From Planctomycetaceae bacterium (GTDB taxonomy: Bacteria > Planctomycetota > Planctomycetia > Planctomycetales > Planctomycetaceae), in contig JABISG010000034.1 of NCBI GenBank assembly GCA_018699955.1, positions 1-64,000 of the forward strand: a stretch of DNA of 64,000 nucleotides. Direction: 5' to 3'. The translations under genes and the position numbers were made by a program. A model generated the notes under the pieces. It made no database searches, was not told the origin of the DNA, and was given only the letters and a program-made list of their open reading frames with translations. Below are positions 1 to 8,422 of this stretch, piece after piece; within the stretch, counting starts at the first letter, position 1; each line of letters opens with the position of its first letter.

Positions 1-1
1 C

Positions 2-1027
2 GACATCTACACCAACGAGAAAGTCGGCCCCGCAGAAATCGCCGCACACACCATTCACACCGTCCGCAATCCGCGCAAACCTGTCGCCGCGCGAGATAAA
101 CATGGTCGCGATGTTCTCGCAAGCATTGCCCGCCGCGATGACGAATTTCTCAAGGCATTCGACAGCCGCATTTTGCAAGGGCTGACCGACGAACATTTCA
201 TCGAACTCGATCTTGGAGAACTGGATAACCCGCAGCGCATCACACTGTTTCTTACCGGTTGGGTCTTCCCAACCGACACATCGCTGAACGTTGCCATCTC
301 GCAAAACCCCAACATCGATCCACCCCGTCCGCCGTCGATCCAGGTGCCGGACGGCAAGGGTGGTTGGCGCGAAGCCATCCCGTACACAGGTTTTCCCGGC
401 GGGAAGACGAAGACAATTGCCATCGACATTTCCGACATCTTCCCTGCCGACGACTACCGGTTGCGGCTGACAACGTCGATGCAACTCTGCTGGGACCAGA
501 TGTTCTTCACCGTCGATGAGGAACCGGAAGAAGTTGAATCGACCGAATTGAAACTCATTGCCGCCAACCTGCATTTTCGTGGCTTCAATCGCCGCATCGA
601 GCACCCCGGCAACGGACCGGAATCGTACGACTACAATCAGGTCGATATCAGTCCCAAATGGCCGCCGATGGCCGGCCGATTCACGCGCTATGGTGACGTT
701 GCACCGCTGCTGCAAACTGAGGACGATCAACTCGTTGTGATGGCGTCCGGCGATGAAATGACGCTCCGCTTTCGCGCTCCCGAGAAGCCGCTGCCAAGAG
801 GCTGGCGACGCGATTTTGTCCTCTACAACGTCGGCTGGGACAAAGACGCCGACCTCAACACGGTCTACGGCCAAATGGTCGAGCCACTGCCGTTCCGTGC
901 AATGCGGCGTTATCCGTTTCCCGTCGATCAGCCGACACCGAACTCGCCGGAATACCGCGATTACCTGCAACGTTATCAAACGCGAACACAAAACGCCGGC
1001 CGGTTCTGGAAAGCGTTGGCCAGGTGA
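2..1027 (+). CDS. C-terminal part of a CRTAC1/UnbV-like protein (5' end outside the window)
   Basis: The reading frame is open from base 2 to the TGA at 1025-1027, so about 341 C-terminal residues are present and the start lies upstream. No transmembrane segment or heme motif is visible. Phrases near the end (a GDVAPLL segment, a GDEMTLRF strand, then YLQRYQTR close to the terminus) resemble the C-terminal region I recall from secreted FG-GAP/ASPIC-UnbV proteins of planctomycetes and verrucomicrobia. The propeller that would prove this is outside the window. Codon use matches the neighbours. It is followed by a large palindromic element and then a separate promoter-like site, so it is probably the last gene of its transcript. 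Family assignment is moderate, coding status is firm. Confidence 0.6.
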   Translation, partial: DIYTNEKVGPAEIAAHTIHTVRNPRKPVAARDKHGRDVLASIARRDDEFLKAFDSRILQGLTDEHFIELDLGELDNPQRITLFLTGWVFPTDTSLNVAISQNPNIDPPRPPSIQVPDGKGGWREAIPYTGFPGGKTKTIAIDISDIFPADDYRLRLTTSMQLCWDQMFFTVDEEPEEVESTELKLIAANLHFRGFNRRIEHPGNGPESYDYNQVDISPKWPPMAGRFTRYGDVAPLLQTEDDQLVVMASGDEMTLRFRAPEKPLPRGWRRDFVLYNVGWDKDADLNTVYGQMVEPLPFRAMRRYPFPVDQPTPNSPEYRDYLQRYQTRTQNAGRFWKALAR

Positions 1028-1066
1028 ATCCCCCGCCGACTCGAAGAGCAAACAAGGAACAAGACG

Positions 1067-1148
1067 CAGGCTCGTAGTGACCCGATTCATCGGGTTGCTT
1101 CGCGTCAGGAAGCGATCGAACCTCATGAATACAGTCACTACGAACCTG
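1067..1148. repeat. Imperfect palindromic (REP/MITE-like) intergenic element
   Basis: Two arms, 1067-1096 and the reverse complement of 1119-1148, match at 24 of 30 positions. An inner GCTTC/GAAGC stem (1097-1101 with 1109-1113) closes the structure. The left arm also contains the small hairpin CCCGAT-tc-ATCGGG. It lies 40 bp after the upstream stop codon and has no T-run, so it looks more like a dispersed palindromic element than a simple terminator. Confidence 0.6.
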
Positions 1149-1168
1149 CACCAGCACGAAATGAGTCG

Positions 1169-1198
1169 TTGACCGCCGGTTGCCGCACGCTTTATACT
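1169..1198 (+). promoter_or_regulatory. Sigma70-like promoter candidate
   Basis: TTGACC at 1169-1174 and TATACT at 1193-1198 are separated by 18 bp, close to the housekeeping consensus. It sits between the palindromic element and the start codons of the small secreted protein. It also argues that the TTG at 1169, which opens the longest version of the next reading frame, is promoter sequence and not a start codon. Confidence 0.5.
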
Positions 1199-1246
1199 CA
1201 ATACGCGCACCAGTCCCAGACCATCGAATTCTGGCCATTGTTTTCC

Positions 1247-1705
1247 ATGCAGTTCCTGCCATCACAACCCAGTCATCGGCAATGGCGTATGTTCGAGCAG
1301 TCCGTCTGCTCGAAAGCCATCGGGTTGCTGGTATTGTTGCTGACGATGGCGTTTCTGGGAACAGGCACTGCGCACGCGAGTTGCGGCGACTATCTCGCCC
1401 CCCACGGTTCAGATGAAGCGATTCGAACCACTCAAACACCGCCGACCAATACGCGTTCCGACAACGAGCGATCACCAGCCCCTTGCAACGGTCCTTCGTG
1501 TCATCGGCAATCCGAATTTCCGGCTCCTCCTGTTCCGCCAACGGTTGTTCAAAACGGTGGCGAACAATTCGGCATTCCCAGCGACACTGAGTCCCTTCTC
1601 GTTCTCTCGTGCAGCGAACGGTTGAGCGGTGACGCGCCTCTTCTGCGACCTGGATTCCGACAGCGCATCGAACGCCCGCCCCGCGTTCTGCCGACTGTTC
1701 TGTGA
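1247..1705 (+). CDS. Small secreted Cys-containing protein of unknown function
   Basis: The frame gives 152 residues from the ATG at 1247, or 138 from the ATG at 1289. Neither has a clear Shine-Dalgarno site. Just after Met-1289 comes a hydrophobic stretch (IGLLVLLLTMAFLG) ending in an AHA-S signal-peptidase-like site, so the mature protein should be exported. The mature part begins with CGDYL and contains an NGPSCHR segment followed by PAPPVPP. This Cys-GDYL...Cys pattern resembles small secreted proteins I recall from other planctomycetes, but no function is known to me. It probably has its own promoter at 1169-1198. The multiheme cytochrome begins 128 bp downstream and need not be co-transcribed. 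Confidence 0.6.
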   Translation: MQFLPSQPSHRQWRMFEQSVCSKAIGLLVLLLTMAFLGTGTAHASCGDYLAPHGSDEAIRTTQTPPTNTRSDNERSPAPCNGPSCHRQSEFPAPPVPPTVVQNGGEQFGIPSDTESLLVLSCSERLSGDAPLLRPGFRQRIERPPRVLPTVL

Positions 1706-1833
1706 ATCGCGCCGTGCGTTTTTTCGGTGCCGATTTTCGTTCGTGAAACCGTCGCGTATGTCTGCGCGGGTCGTTGATCCGTCGCTAACCGTATCCCGCT
1801 GCAGATGCTTAGATTTCACAGGGGCATTGTTGC

Positions 1834-4701
1834 ATGTCTGCCACAACGACTGATACGTCCGCTCGGCCACGGGCTACCTACACGCCGGCTATCGGGCCGA
1901 AGCTGAAGAAGTTGTTCTATCTCGTCTGCGCAATGTTGGCGGTGATCGGGGCGAATTCGCTGTACTTGTCCGGTGTCACCGCCGTCGATGCTCTGACGGG
2001 CCGCACTTATGAAAACTGGTTCTATCAATACATGTTTCTTGGCCATCTGGTGCTGGGGCTGTTATTCATCGTGCCGTTTCTGGTGTTCGCAATCGTCCAC
2101 ATGCGGAACACGTACCGCCGCAAGAACCGGCGGGCTGTCCGTGCGGGGTACGCACTTTTCGTGGCATCCATCGCGGTGCTTCTCAGTGGATTGTTGTTGA
2201 TGCGAGTGGGACTGCTCGATCTCAAACTGCCCGCGGCACGCACGACGGTTTACTGGATACACGTCGGCGCGCCGTTGCTTGCCGGCTGGTTGTATTGGCT
2301 GCATCGGCTGGCCGGACCACCCATTCGTTGGCGGTGGGGAATGGCATACGGTGCAATTGTCGGGGCGGCCGTTGCGGCTATGCTGATGTTTCACACTCAA
2401 GACCCCCGCGCATGGAACGTCGCCGGGCCGAAGTCGGGTGAAAGGTATTTTCAGCCATCGCTCGCCCGCACATCGACCGGCAATTTCATTCCCGCCCGTG
2501 CGTTGATGATGGACGAGTATTGCAAGAAATGTCATGCCGACGTTCATGCCCGTTGGGCCGACAGCGTGCATCACTTGTCTTCGTTCAATAACCCGGCTTA
2601 TCTGGCATCGGTCCGCGAGACGCGCGACGTGGTTCACAAACGCGACGGCACCGTGCAGGCATCGCGGTGGTGTGCCGGCTGTCACGATCCGGTCCCGTTT
2701 TTCAGCGGCGCGTTCGATGATCCCGAATTCGACGACGTCAAACACCAAACCGCGCACGCCGGCATCACTTGCACGAGTTGTCACGCCATCACCCACGTTG
2801 GCAGCGACGGTGTCAGCAATCGTGGCAACGGCGATTACACCATCGAAGAGCCGTTGCATTACCCGTTCGCCTACAGCGACAACCCTATGCTGCAATGGAT
2901 CAACAATCAGTTGGTGAAGGCCAAACCATCGTTCCACAAGAAGACGTTTTTGAAACCGTTTCACAAGTCCGCGAGTGATCCGGCAATCGAGGCGGCCGAC
3001 TTCTGCTCGGTCTGCCACAAGGTGCATCTTCCGTACGAATTGAATCATTACAAGGAGTTTCTGCGGGGGCAAAACCATTACGACTCGTGGCTGCTCAGCG
3101 GCGTTTCCGGACACGGTTCGCAAAGCTTCTACTTTCCGCCCGAGGCCGAAACAACGTGCAACCGCTGCCATATGCCATTGCAGGAGTCGGATGATTTCGG
3201 CGCACAGTTCTTCGACGATTCCGGCAAGCTGACCGTCCACGATCACTTGTTCCCCTCGGCCAACACGGCCATTGCCTGGCTGCGCGAGAAGCCCGAGGTG
3301 ATCCGCGAACATCAGAAGTTTCTCGAAGGTGTGATGCGGGTCGATATTTTCGGCGTGAAGGAAGAAGGTAGCATCACCGGCAAACTGCACGCGCCGTTGC
3401 GGCCCCAGGTTCCCGAACTGAAACCGGGGGCAACGTATCTGCTGGAGACGGTGATCCGCACCGCGAAGATGGGCCACCTCTTCACGCAAGGCACAGCCGA
3501 TTCCAACGAAGTGTGGCTCGACATCACGGTGACGGCGGGCGAAGAGGTGATCGGTCGTAGCGGCGAGCTGGATGACCGCAAACACGTCGATCCCCGGTCA
3601 CATTTCGTCAACGCTTTTGTCCTCGATAAGGATGGCAACCGTATCGACCGCCGCAATGCGCAGGACATTGTTGTGCCGTTGTACAACCACCAGATTCCCC
3701 CTGGCGCGGGACAAACGGTTCATTACCGGCTCAGTCTGCCCGACGATCTTTCGGCACCAATCACCGTCGATATCAAACTGCAATACCGCAAGTTCGACGG
3801 CACCTACATGGAGTTCGTTGCCCGCACCCGGCGGCCCGGCGATGTGCCGTTGCGCGGATATGTGCCGGGCAAACCGTATGTGAATAACCTGCCCATCACC
3901 ACGCTTGCCCACGACCGCATTACGTTTCCCGTCGCCGGAGTTTCCACCGAAGTGACCAACAGCACCCCCAAGGTTGAGGCCTGGATGCGATGGAACGACT
4001 ACGGAATTGGGTTGTTTCTCAAGGGCAAGAAAGAACTGCGGCAGGCAGCCGATGCCTTTGCCAAAGTCGAAGAGTTGGACCGCTACGACGGTCCGTTGAA
4101 TCTGGCTCGCGTGTTGGAGCGCGAGGGCAGCCTCGACTTGGCGGTCGATGCCATTCGGCGGGCAGCCGCCTTCAAAGAACCAGCGGCTCCACCGTGGACC
4201 ATCGCCTGGCTCAGCGGAGTCATTAATCGTCAGCAAAACCGTCTTGAAGAGGCGCAGGGGAACTTTGAAAAAGTGTTGACCGATCAGACGGCCGACATGC
4301 GCCGCCGCCGGTTCGATTTCAGCCTCGACTATCGCGTCCGCAATTTATTGGGCGAAACGCTCTACGATCGCTCGCGCGGGTTTCGGACCGACAGCAACCG
4401 CCCTCAGCGCGTCGAATTGCTGCAGCAGGCAGTCGCCACGTTTGAAAAGACGCTGGAAATCGATTCCGAAAACGCGACAGCGCATGCCAACCTCGCGCAG
4501 ATTTACAAAGAGCTGGGCGACACCGAGAAGGAAGTCAGACATCGTGAATTCCACGACCGATATCGCCCCGATGACACGGCACAAGGCCGCGCCGCGCGAC
4601 TGGCTCGCCAGCAGTATCCCGCCGCCAACGACGCAGCCGACGAGCCGGTGATCTATTTCTTGAATCGCGACAAAGACGAGAGAGCGAGTCAAAACAAATG
4701 A
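1834..4701 (+). CDS. Membrane-anchored five-heme cytochrome c with TPR domain
   Basis: This 955-residue protein starts at the ATG at 1834, preceded by AGGGG. The N-terminus holds four or five hydrophobic helices (about 26-46, 66-90, 104-126, 138-158, 168-187), like a membrane-bound electron-transfer module. Five CxxCH heme sites follow: CKKCH 230, CAGCH 280, CTSCH 313, CSVCH 391 and CNRCH 442. Residues from about 500 form a beta-rich region, and TPR-like helices occupy about 720-900. The family resembles cytochrome c554-type multiheme proteins. I infer periplasmic electron transfer with quinone-side contact through the membrane helices. The stop overlaps the next start (ATGA), so it is co-translated with the CRTAC1 protein. 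Redox partner and substrate cannot be read from the sequence. Confidence 0.85.
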   Translation: MSATTTDTSARPRATYTPAIGPKLKKLFYLVCAMLAVIGANSLYLSGVTAVDALTGRTYENWFYQYMFLGHLVLGLLFIVPFLVFAIVHMRNTYRRKNRRAVRAGYALFVASIAVLLSGLLLMRVGLLDLKLPAARTTVYWIHVGAPLLAGWLYWLHRLAGPPIRWRWGMAYGAIVGAAVAAMLMFHTQDPRAWNVAGPKSGERYFQPSLARTSTGNFIPARALMMDEYCKKCHADVHARWADSVHHLSSFNNPAYLASVRETRDVVHKRDGTVQASRWCAGCHDPVPFFSGAFDDPEFDDVKHQTAHAGITCTSCHAITHVGSDGVSNRGNGDYTIEEPLHYPFAYSDNPMLQWINNQLVKAKPSFHKKTFLKPFHKSASDPAIEAADFCSVCHKVHLPYELNHYKEFLRGQNHYDSWLLSGVSGHGSQSFYFPPEAETTCNRCHMPLQESDDFGAQFFDDSGKLTVHDHLFPSANTAIAWLREKPEVIREHQKFLEGVMRVDIFGVKEEGSITGKLHAPLRPQVPELKPGATYLLETVIRTAKMGHLFTQGTADSNEVWLDITVTAGEEVIGRSGELDDRKHVDPRSHFVNAFVLDKDGNRIDRRNAQDIVVPLYNHQIPPGAGQTVHYRLSLPDDLSAPITVDIKLQYRKFDGTYMEFVARTRRPGDVPLRGYVPGKPYVNNLPITTLAHDRITFPVAGVSTEVTNSTPKVEAWMRWNDYGIGLFLKGKKELRQAADAFAKVEELDRYDGPLNLARVLEREGSLDLAVDAIRRAAAFKEPAAPPWTIAWLSGVINRQQNRLEEAQGNFEKVLTDQTADMRRRRFDFSLDYRVRNLLGETLYDRSRGFRTDSNRPQRVELLQQAVATFEKTLEIDSENATAHANLAQIYKELGDTEKEVRHREFHDRYRPDDTAQGRAARLARQQYPAANDAADEPVIYFLNRDKDERASQNK

Positions 4702-6593
4702 AAACCGAAAACAAAGATTCGTCCGACACGGTCCCGCAAGTTGAAACCGAAGAGGTCCCCGCCGACGACTCGGTCATTGGCACCGCACTCATGTGGTCGG
4801 CCGCGGTTGCCCTGCTGTTGGTGATCGTCGGCGCATTCTCTCTCTGGTGGTTTAACCGCACCGAACCCCCGCCGCCCCCACAGCAGACCCCTCTAACGCT
4901 TCCCAAAGTGCGGCAAACACCGACAACCGTCACGCGGCCCAACATTCTCTTCACCGACATCACCGAAGAGGCCGGCATCCGCTTCGTGCATGAAAACGGT
5001 GCGACGGGCGAGAAACTGCTACCCGAAACGATGGGCGGCGGCTGTGCCTTTCTCGACTTCGACGACGACGGCGATCAGGATCTGCTGCTGGTCAATTCCA
5101 ACCGCTGGCCTTGGGATAAGCGGCCGCAGGAAACACCGCCGACCTTGGCGCTCTACCAGAACGACGGAACCGGCAAGTTCGCCGATGTCACCAAACAATG
5201 GGGACTCGATGTCTCCTTCTATGGCATGGGCGTGGCTGTCGGCGATTACGACAACGACGGTCGCGTCGATCTGTTCTTCACCGCCGTCGGGCCGAACCGG
5301 CTGTTCCACAACACGGGAGAACGGTTCGTTGACGTAACGGAGGTCGCCGGACTGGTTGGCGGAGCGAACGAGTGGGGTACCAGTTGCGGCTGGTTCGATT
5401 ACGACAACGACGGCCGGCTCGATCTGTTCGTCTGCAATTACGTCCGTTGGAACCGCGAATTCGATTTGGCACAAAACTTCCAACTCACCGGCGGCGGTCG
5501 CGCTTACGGCAGGCCGCAGGTCTTCGAGGGAAGCCACCCCCATCTCTATCACAACGACGGCGACGGTAAGTTTTCCGATGTCTCCAAGCAAGCCGGCATT
5601 CAGGTTGAGTACGAGGCAACCGGGACCGCGTTGGCGAAATCGCTCGGCCTCTCGTTTGCCGACGTCGATGGTGACGGACTCCTCGACGTTGTCGTTACCA
5701 ACGACACCGTCCGCAACTTTCTGTTTCGCAACCAGGGTGACGGCAGCTTCGATGAAGTCGGTGTGCCGTCCGGCATTGCCTTCGACAACAATGGCAAGGC
5801 GCGCGGGGCGATGGGGGCCGACGCGGCTCATTTTCGCAACAACAACAGTGTCGGCATTGCCGTCGGAAACTTCTCCAACGAAATGACGGCGTTGTATGTG
5901 GCCCGCGATACGAATCTGCAGTTTCGAGACGAAGCCGTTTCCAACGGTTTGGGGCCGGTCACTCGGCTGGAACTCACGTTCGGACTCTTCTTCTTCGACG
6001 CCGATCTTGACGGACGGCTCGACCTGTTTGCCGCCAACGGCCATCTCGAAGAGGACATCAACAAGGTACAGGCAAGTCAGCATTACGAACAGCCGCCGCA
6101 ACTGTTGTGGAACAGCGGACCGGAACACCCCGATGAGTTCCTCCCGCTGCCGGTCGATAACACCGGCGAGGATTTCGCCCGACCGATGGTCGGCCGTGGC
6201 ACGTCGTTTGCCGACATCGATGGCGACGGCGACCTCGACATCCTCATCACCGCCGTCGGCCGAGAGCCGCGATTGCTGCGGAATGATCTGCTCTCAACAA
6301 AGAAACCCGGCCATCATTGGCTGCGTTTAAAGCTCATCGGAAAGCAATGCAATCGCGATGCGATTGGCAGCATGGTTGAAGTTCAACTCGGCAAACGGAC
6401 GCTCAAGCAGCAGGTCATGCCGACCCGCAGTTACCTCTCACAAACCGAACTCCCGGTGACCTTCGGTTTGGGGCAAGCCGAGAAAGTCGATCACGTTCGC
6501 ATTCGCTGGGCCGACGGAACCACTCAGGAGATTCCTAGTCCGGAGGTCGATCGTCTGATCCGCATCGAACAACAACCAATCACCAAGCCATAG
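4698..6593 (+). CDS. CRTAC1 family FG-GAP/VCBS propeller protein with ASPIC/UnbV C-terminus
   Basis: The 631-residue product has a short cytoplasmic N-terminus and one transmembrane helix (about 30-52) followed by a proline-rich linker. The rest is a seven-bladed-propeller type repeat series with calcium-binding-like motifs: DFDDDGDQD, DYDNDGRVD, DYDNDGRLD, DVDGDGLLD, DADLDGRLD and DIDGDGDLD. The last about 100 residues (LRLKLIG, then QQVMPTRSYLSQTELPVTFGLG, RIRWADGTTQEI) match the ASPIC/UnbV domain. It overlaps the multiheme cytochrome by 4 bp, so the two probably form one membrane-associated periplasmic unit. The molecular role of CRTAC1 proteins in bacteria is unknown to me. Confidence 0.88.
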   Translation: MKTENKDSSDTVPQVETEEVPADDSVIGTALMWSAAVALLLVIVGAFSLWWFNRTEPPPPPQQTPLTLPKVRQTPTTVTRPNILFTDITEEAGIRFVHENGATGEKLLPETMGGGCAFLDFDDDGDQDLLLVNSNRWPWDKRPQETPPTLALYQNDGTGKFADVTKQWGLDVSFYGMGVAVGDYDNDGRVDLFFTAVGPNRLFHNTGERFVDVTEVAGLVGGANEWGTSCGWFDYDNDGRLDLFVCNYVRWNREFDLAQNFQLTGGGRAYGRPQVFEGSHPHLYHNDGDGKFSDVSKQAGIQVEYEATGTALAKSLGLSFADVDGDGLLDVVVTNDTVRNFLFRNQGDGSFDEVGVPSGIAFDNNGKARGAMGADAAHFRNNNSVGIAVGNFSNEMTALYVARDTNLQFRDEAVSNGLGPVTRLELTFGLFFFDADLDGRLDLFAANGHLEEDINKVQASQHYEQPPQLLWNSGPEHPDEFLPLPVDNTGEDFARPMVGRGTSFADIDGDGDLDILITAVGREPRLLRNDLLSTKKPGHHWLRLKLIGKQCNRDAIGSMVEVQLGKRTLKQQVMPTRSYLSQTELPVTFGLGQAEKVDHVRIRWADGTTQEIPSPEVDRLIRIEQQPITKP

Positions 6594-6748
6594 CAAGTTG
6601 AGCCGCCACCGAAGGGAACGATTTCCACGAATCCGACGACGGGCCCACCCTGAAATGCTACAATGCTTTCTCAATCGAACGGCCGATTCATTTGGCGCGT
6701 GTCTCAACAAATTCCTTTCGTTTGCCTCTGTTGTTATCGGATGTTGAC

Positions 6749-7630
6749 ATGGCCTTTTCGTTTTCATTGCTGCTCGGCGAACCGCAAAGACTCACGGCGT
6801 TTCGACTGTTTGCGCTACTGGCGGTAGTTATATCGCTGGACGCGGCGCCGACCGTGGCGGCCGACATGCAATATCCGCTGGCAGTTGTCGCCGGTGCCGA
6901 TGGGACTGTCTTCGTCGCCGATCGCAAACTGCCGGGCATCTGGAAGGTGACCGGCGAGACGGCCGAGGTCTATTTTCAGGGATCGAAGAAGTTCCGCACA
7001 CCGCTGAATGCCGTCCGCTGTGTTGCGATCGACAAGGATGGACTGCTGCTGGCGGGCGACTCAGCCACTCGCGAGGTTTACCGCTTCGACAAGGCGGGAA
7101 AGCCGCAGCCGCTGACGAAAGGGGGCATCGGCATTCCCATGGCCATCGCCGTCGATGGCGACGGTGACTTGTTTGTTGGTGATTTGGAAACACAGCGGAT
7201 TTGGAAAGTACCGGCCGCGGGCGGTGAACCGAAGGAGTTCGCCGTCGTCCCCGCGCCGCGCGGATTGGCGTTCGACAAACAGGGACGGCTGTGGGTTGTC
7301 TCGCACGGCAAGAATCAACTCATCCGACTTGGCACGGACGGTAAAAGCGAAATCGTCGCCAAGGGACGCCCGTTTCGTTTTCCGCACCAGGTGGTGCTCG
7401 ACGACGACGGAACGGCGTATGTCAGCGACGGCTACGCCAAAGCCGTCTGGAAAATCGCCGACGGCAAAGCACCAGAAAAACTGGTGGAAGGCAAGCCGCT
7501 CGACAATCCGGTTGGCATCGCGCTACGCGGCAAGGACATACTGATTGCCGACCCGCGGGCGAATGCCCTGTTTGCCATCGATGCGGAAGGCAAACTCTCG
7601 ACGCTGCTTCAAAGCAAACCGGCAAAGTAG
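6749..7630 (+). CDS. Secreted NHL-repeat / SMP-30-like beta-propeller protein
   Basis: The ATG at 6749 gives 293 residues. An upstream TTG at 6692 would add 19 residues ahead of the hydrophobic segment and is less likely. The N-terminus has a signal-peptide-like stretch (FRLFALLAVVISL, then TVAADM). The body is a series of NHL-type repeats with phrases such as GTVFVADRKLPGIWKV, DGDLFVGDLETQRIWKV and GTAYVSDGYAKAVWKI, expected to form a six-bladed propeller. Such folds occur in lactonases and in binding proteins, and no catalytic metal-ligand set is clear, so I do not assign an enzyme activity. The gene stands alone: it is separated by 155 bp from the upstream operon and is convergent with the methyltransferase. 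Confidence 0.75.
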   Translation: MAFSFSLLLGEPQRLTAFRLFALLAVVISLDAAPTVAADMQYPLAVVAGADGTVFVADRKLPGIWKVTGETAEVYFQGSKKFRTPLNAVRCVAIDKDGLLLAGDSATREVYRFDKAGKPQPLTKGGIGIPMAIAVDGDGDLFVGDLETQRIWKVPAAGGEPKEFAVVPAPRGLAFDKQGRLWVVSHGKNQLIRLGTDGKSEIVAKGRPFRFPHQVVLDDDGTAYVSDGYAKAVWKIADGKAPEKLVEGKPLDNPVGIALRGKDILIADPRANALFAIDAEGKLSTLLQSKPAK

Positions 7631-7664
7631 TTGCCAGGTAACAGGCCGGACGCAACTGCATTCG

Positions 7665-8351
7665 TCAGCCACGTTGTCGCGCCGAAAAAAGTGCAGCGCA
7701 GCCGACGACTTCTACTTTGACATCGATGAAACGGTCGTCAAGAACTCGCTGCAGATCATCGAGTGAGTCGTCGGCATTGCTGAATATGCGTTTTTGATTG
7801 TAGAGCGCCATCAGCCTTCGCGCTGCAAAACCTCGGCGCACCCCGTGCGCAAGCAACGTGGAACCGAAAATCACTCCACCCGGTTTCAAGAGATGCTGCA
7901 GGTGATCGAACGCGGCCGCTTTCGTACTCAGATCACCCGGCAAACAGTGCAGAACGTAGTTCATGCCAATGGAATTGAACCGCTCGCCGTCGTACGGAAT
8001 CGACTCAAGCAGATTGGCCTGTAGCAATTCGGGACGATACCGCTCGATTCGCTCCGCTGTTTGCTGCAGACAGTTCTCGTTGAGATCCAGCAACGCAACC
8101 CGCGGCGCCTCTGCGGGAAAACCGCAGTGATCGAGAAAGTATCCGGTCCCGACACCAACATCGAGATGATTGTCCGTGACGTTTTCGTTGTACAGCGCCA
8201 GCAATCGCTTCGTCGGACATTTCCAGATGAAGCGGTTGGAGAATCCCAACACCAGCAGATCGTAAGTCCGCAGCACGCGCGGCGAGTAAACGCTCTGCCC
8301 GGCACGGACATCATCGGACAGGTCTGAATCGGACAGGTGAGAATCGGTCAA
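7665..8351 (-). CDS. Class I SAM-dependent methyltransferase
   Basis: The 228-residue protein has the SAM-binding motif I LDVGVGTGYFLD (about residues 64-75), an acidic residue at the end of strand 2 (VALLDLNENCL) and a motif IV region (GMNYVLHCLPGD), followed by LKPGGVIFGSTLL. This is the Methyltransf_11/25 fold. I expect a cytoplasmic small-molecule or lipid methyltransferase, with unknown substrate. The start is taken as the TTG at 8349-8351, which has AAGG about 8 nt upstream on its strand. No in-frame ATG precedes motif I, which supports a non-ATG start. It is convergent with the NHL-repeat gene (34 bp apart) and lies 71 bp downstream of the sulfatase on the same strand. Confidence 0.8.
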   Translation of the reverse strand: MTDSHLSDSDLSDDVRAGQSVYSPRVLRTYDLLVLGFSNRFIWKCPTKRLLALYNENVTDNHLDVGVGTGYFLDHCGFPAEAPRVALLDLNENCLQQTAERIERYRPELLQANLLESIPYDGERFNSIGMNYVLHCLPGDLSTKAAAFDHLQHLLKPGGVIFGSTLLAHGVRRGFAARRLMALYNQKRIFSNADDSLDDLQRVLDDRFIDVKVEVVGCAALFSARQRG

Positions 8352-8422
8352 AGAACTCGCCTTCTAAGGCATGCAAATCTGGCCGGCCCGAGCGTGGGCC
8401 GTGTCCTGCAAATCGCCGCAGC

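Noticed and set aside
2062-3585. 507-residue open frame on the minus strand
   Set aside because: It is antisense to the five-heme cytochrome, has no family features and follows from the GC-rich third-position bias of the real gene.
5019-6128. 369-residue open frame on the minus strand
   Set aside because: Antisense to the CRTAC1 gene; its repeated hydrophobic-acidic words mirror the Asp-rich calcium motifs of the true protein.
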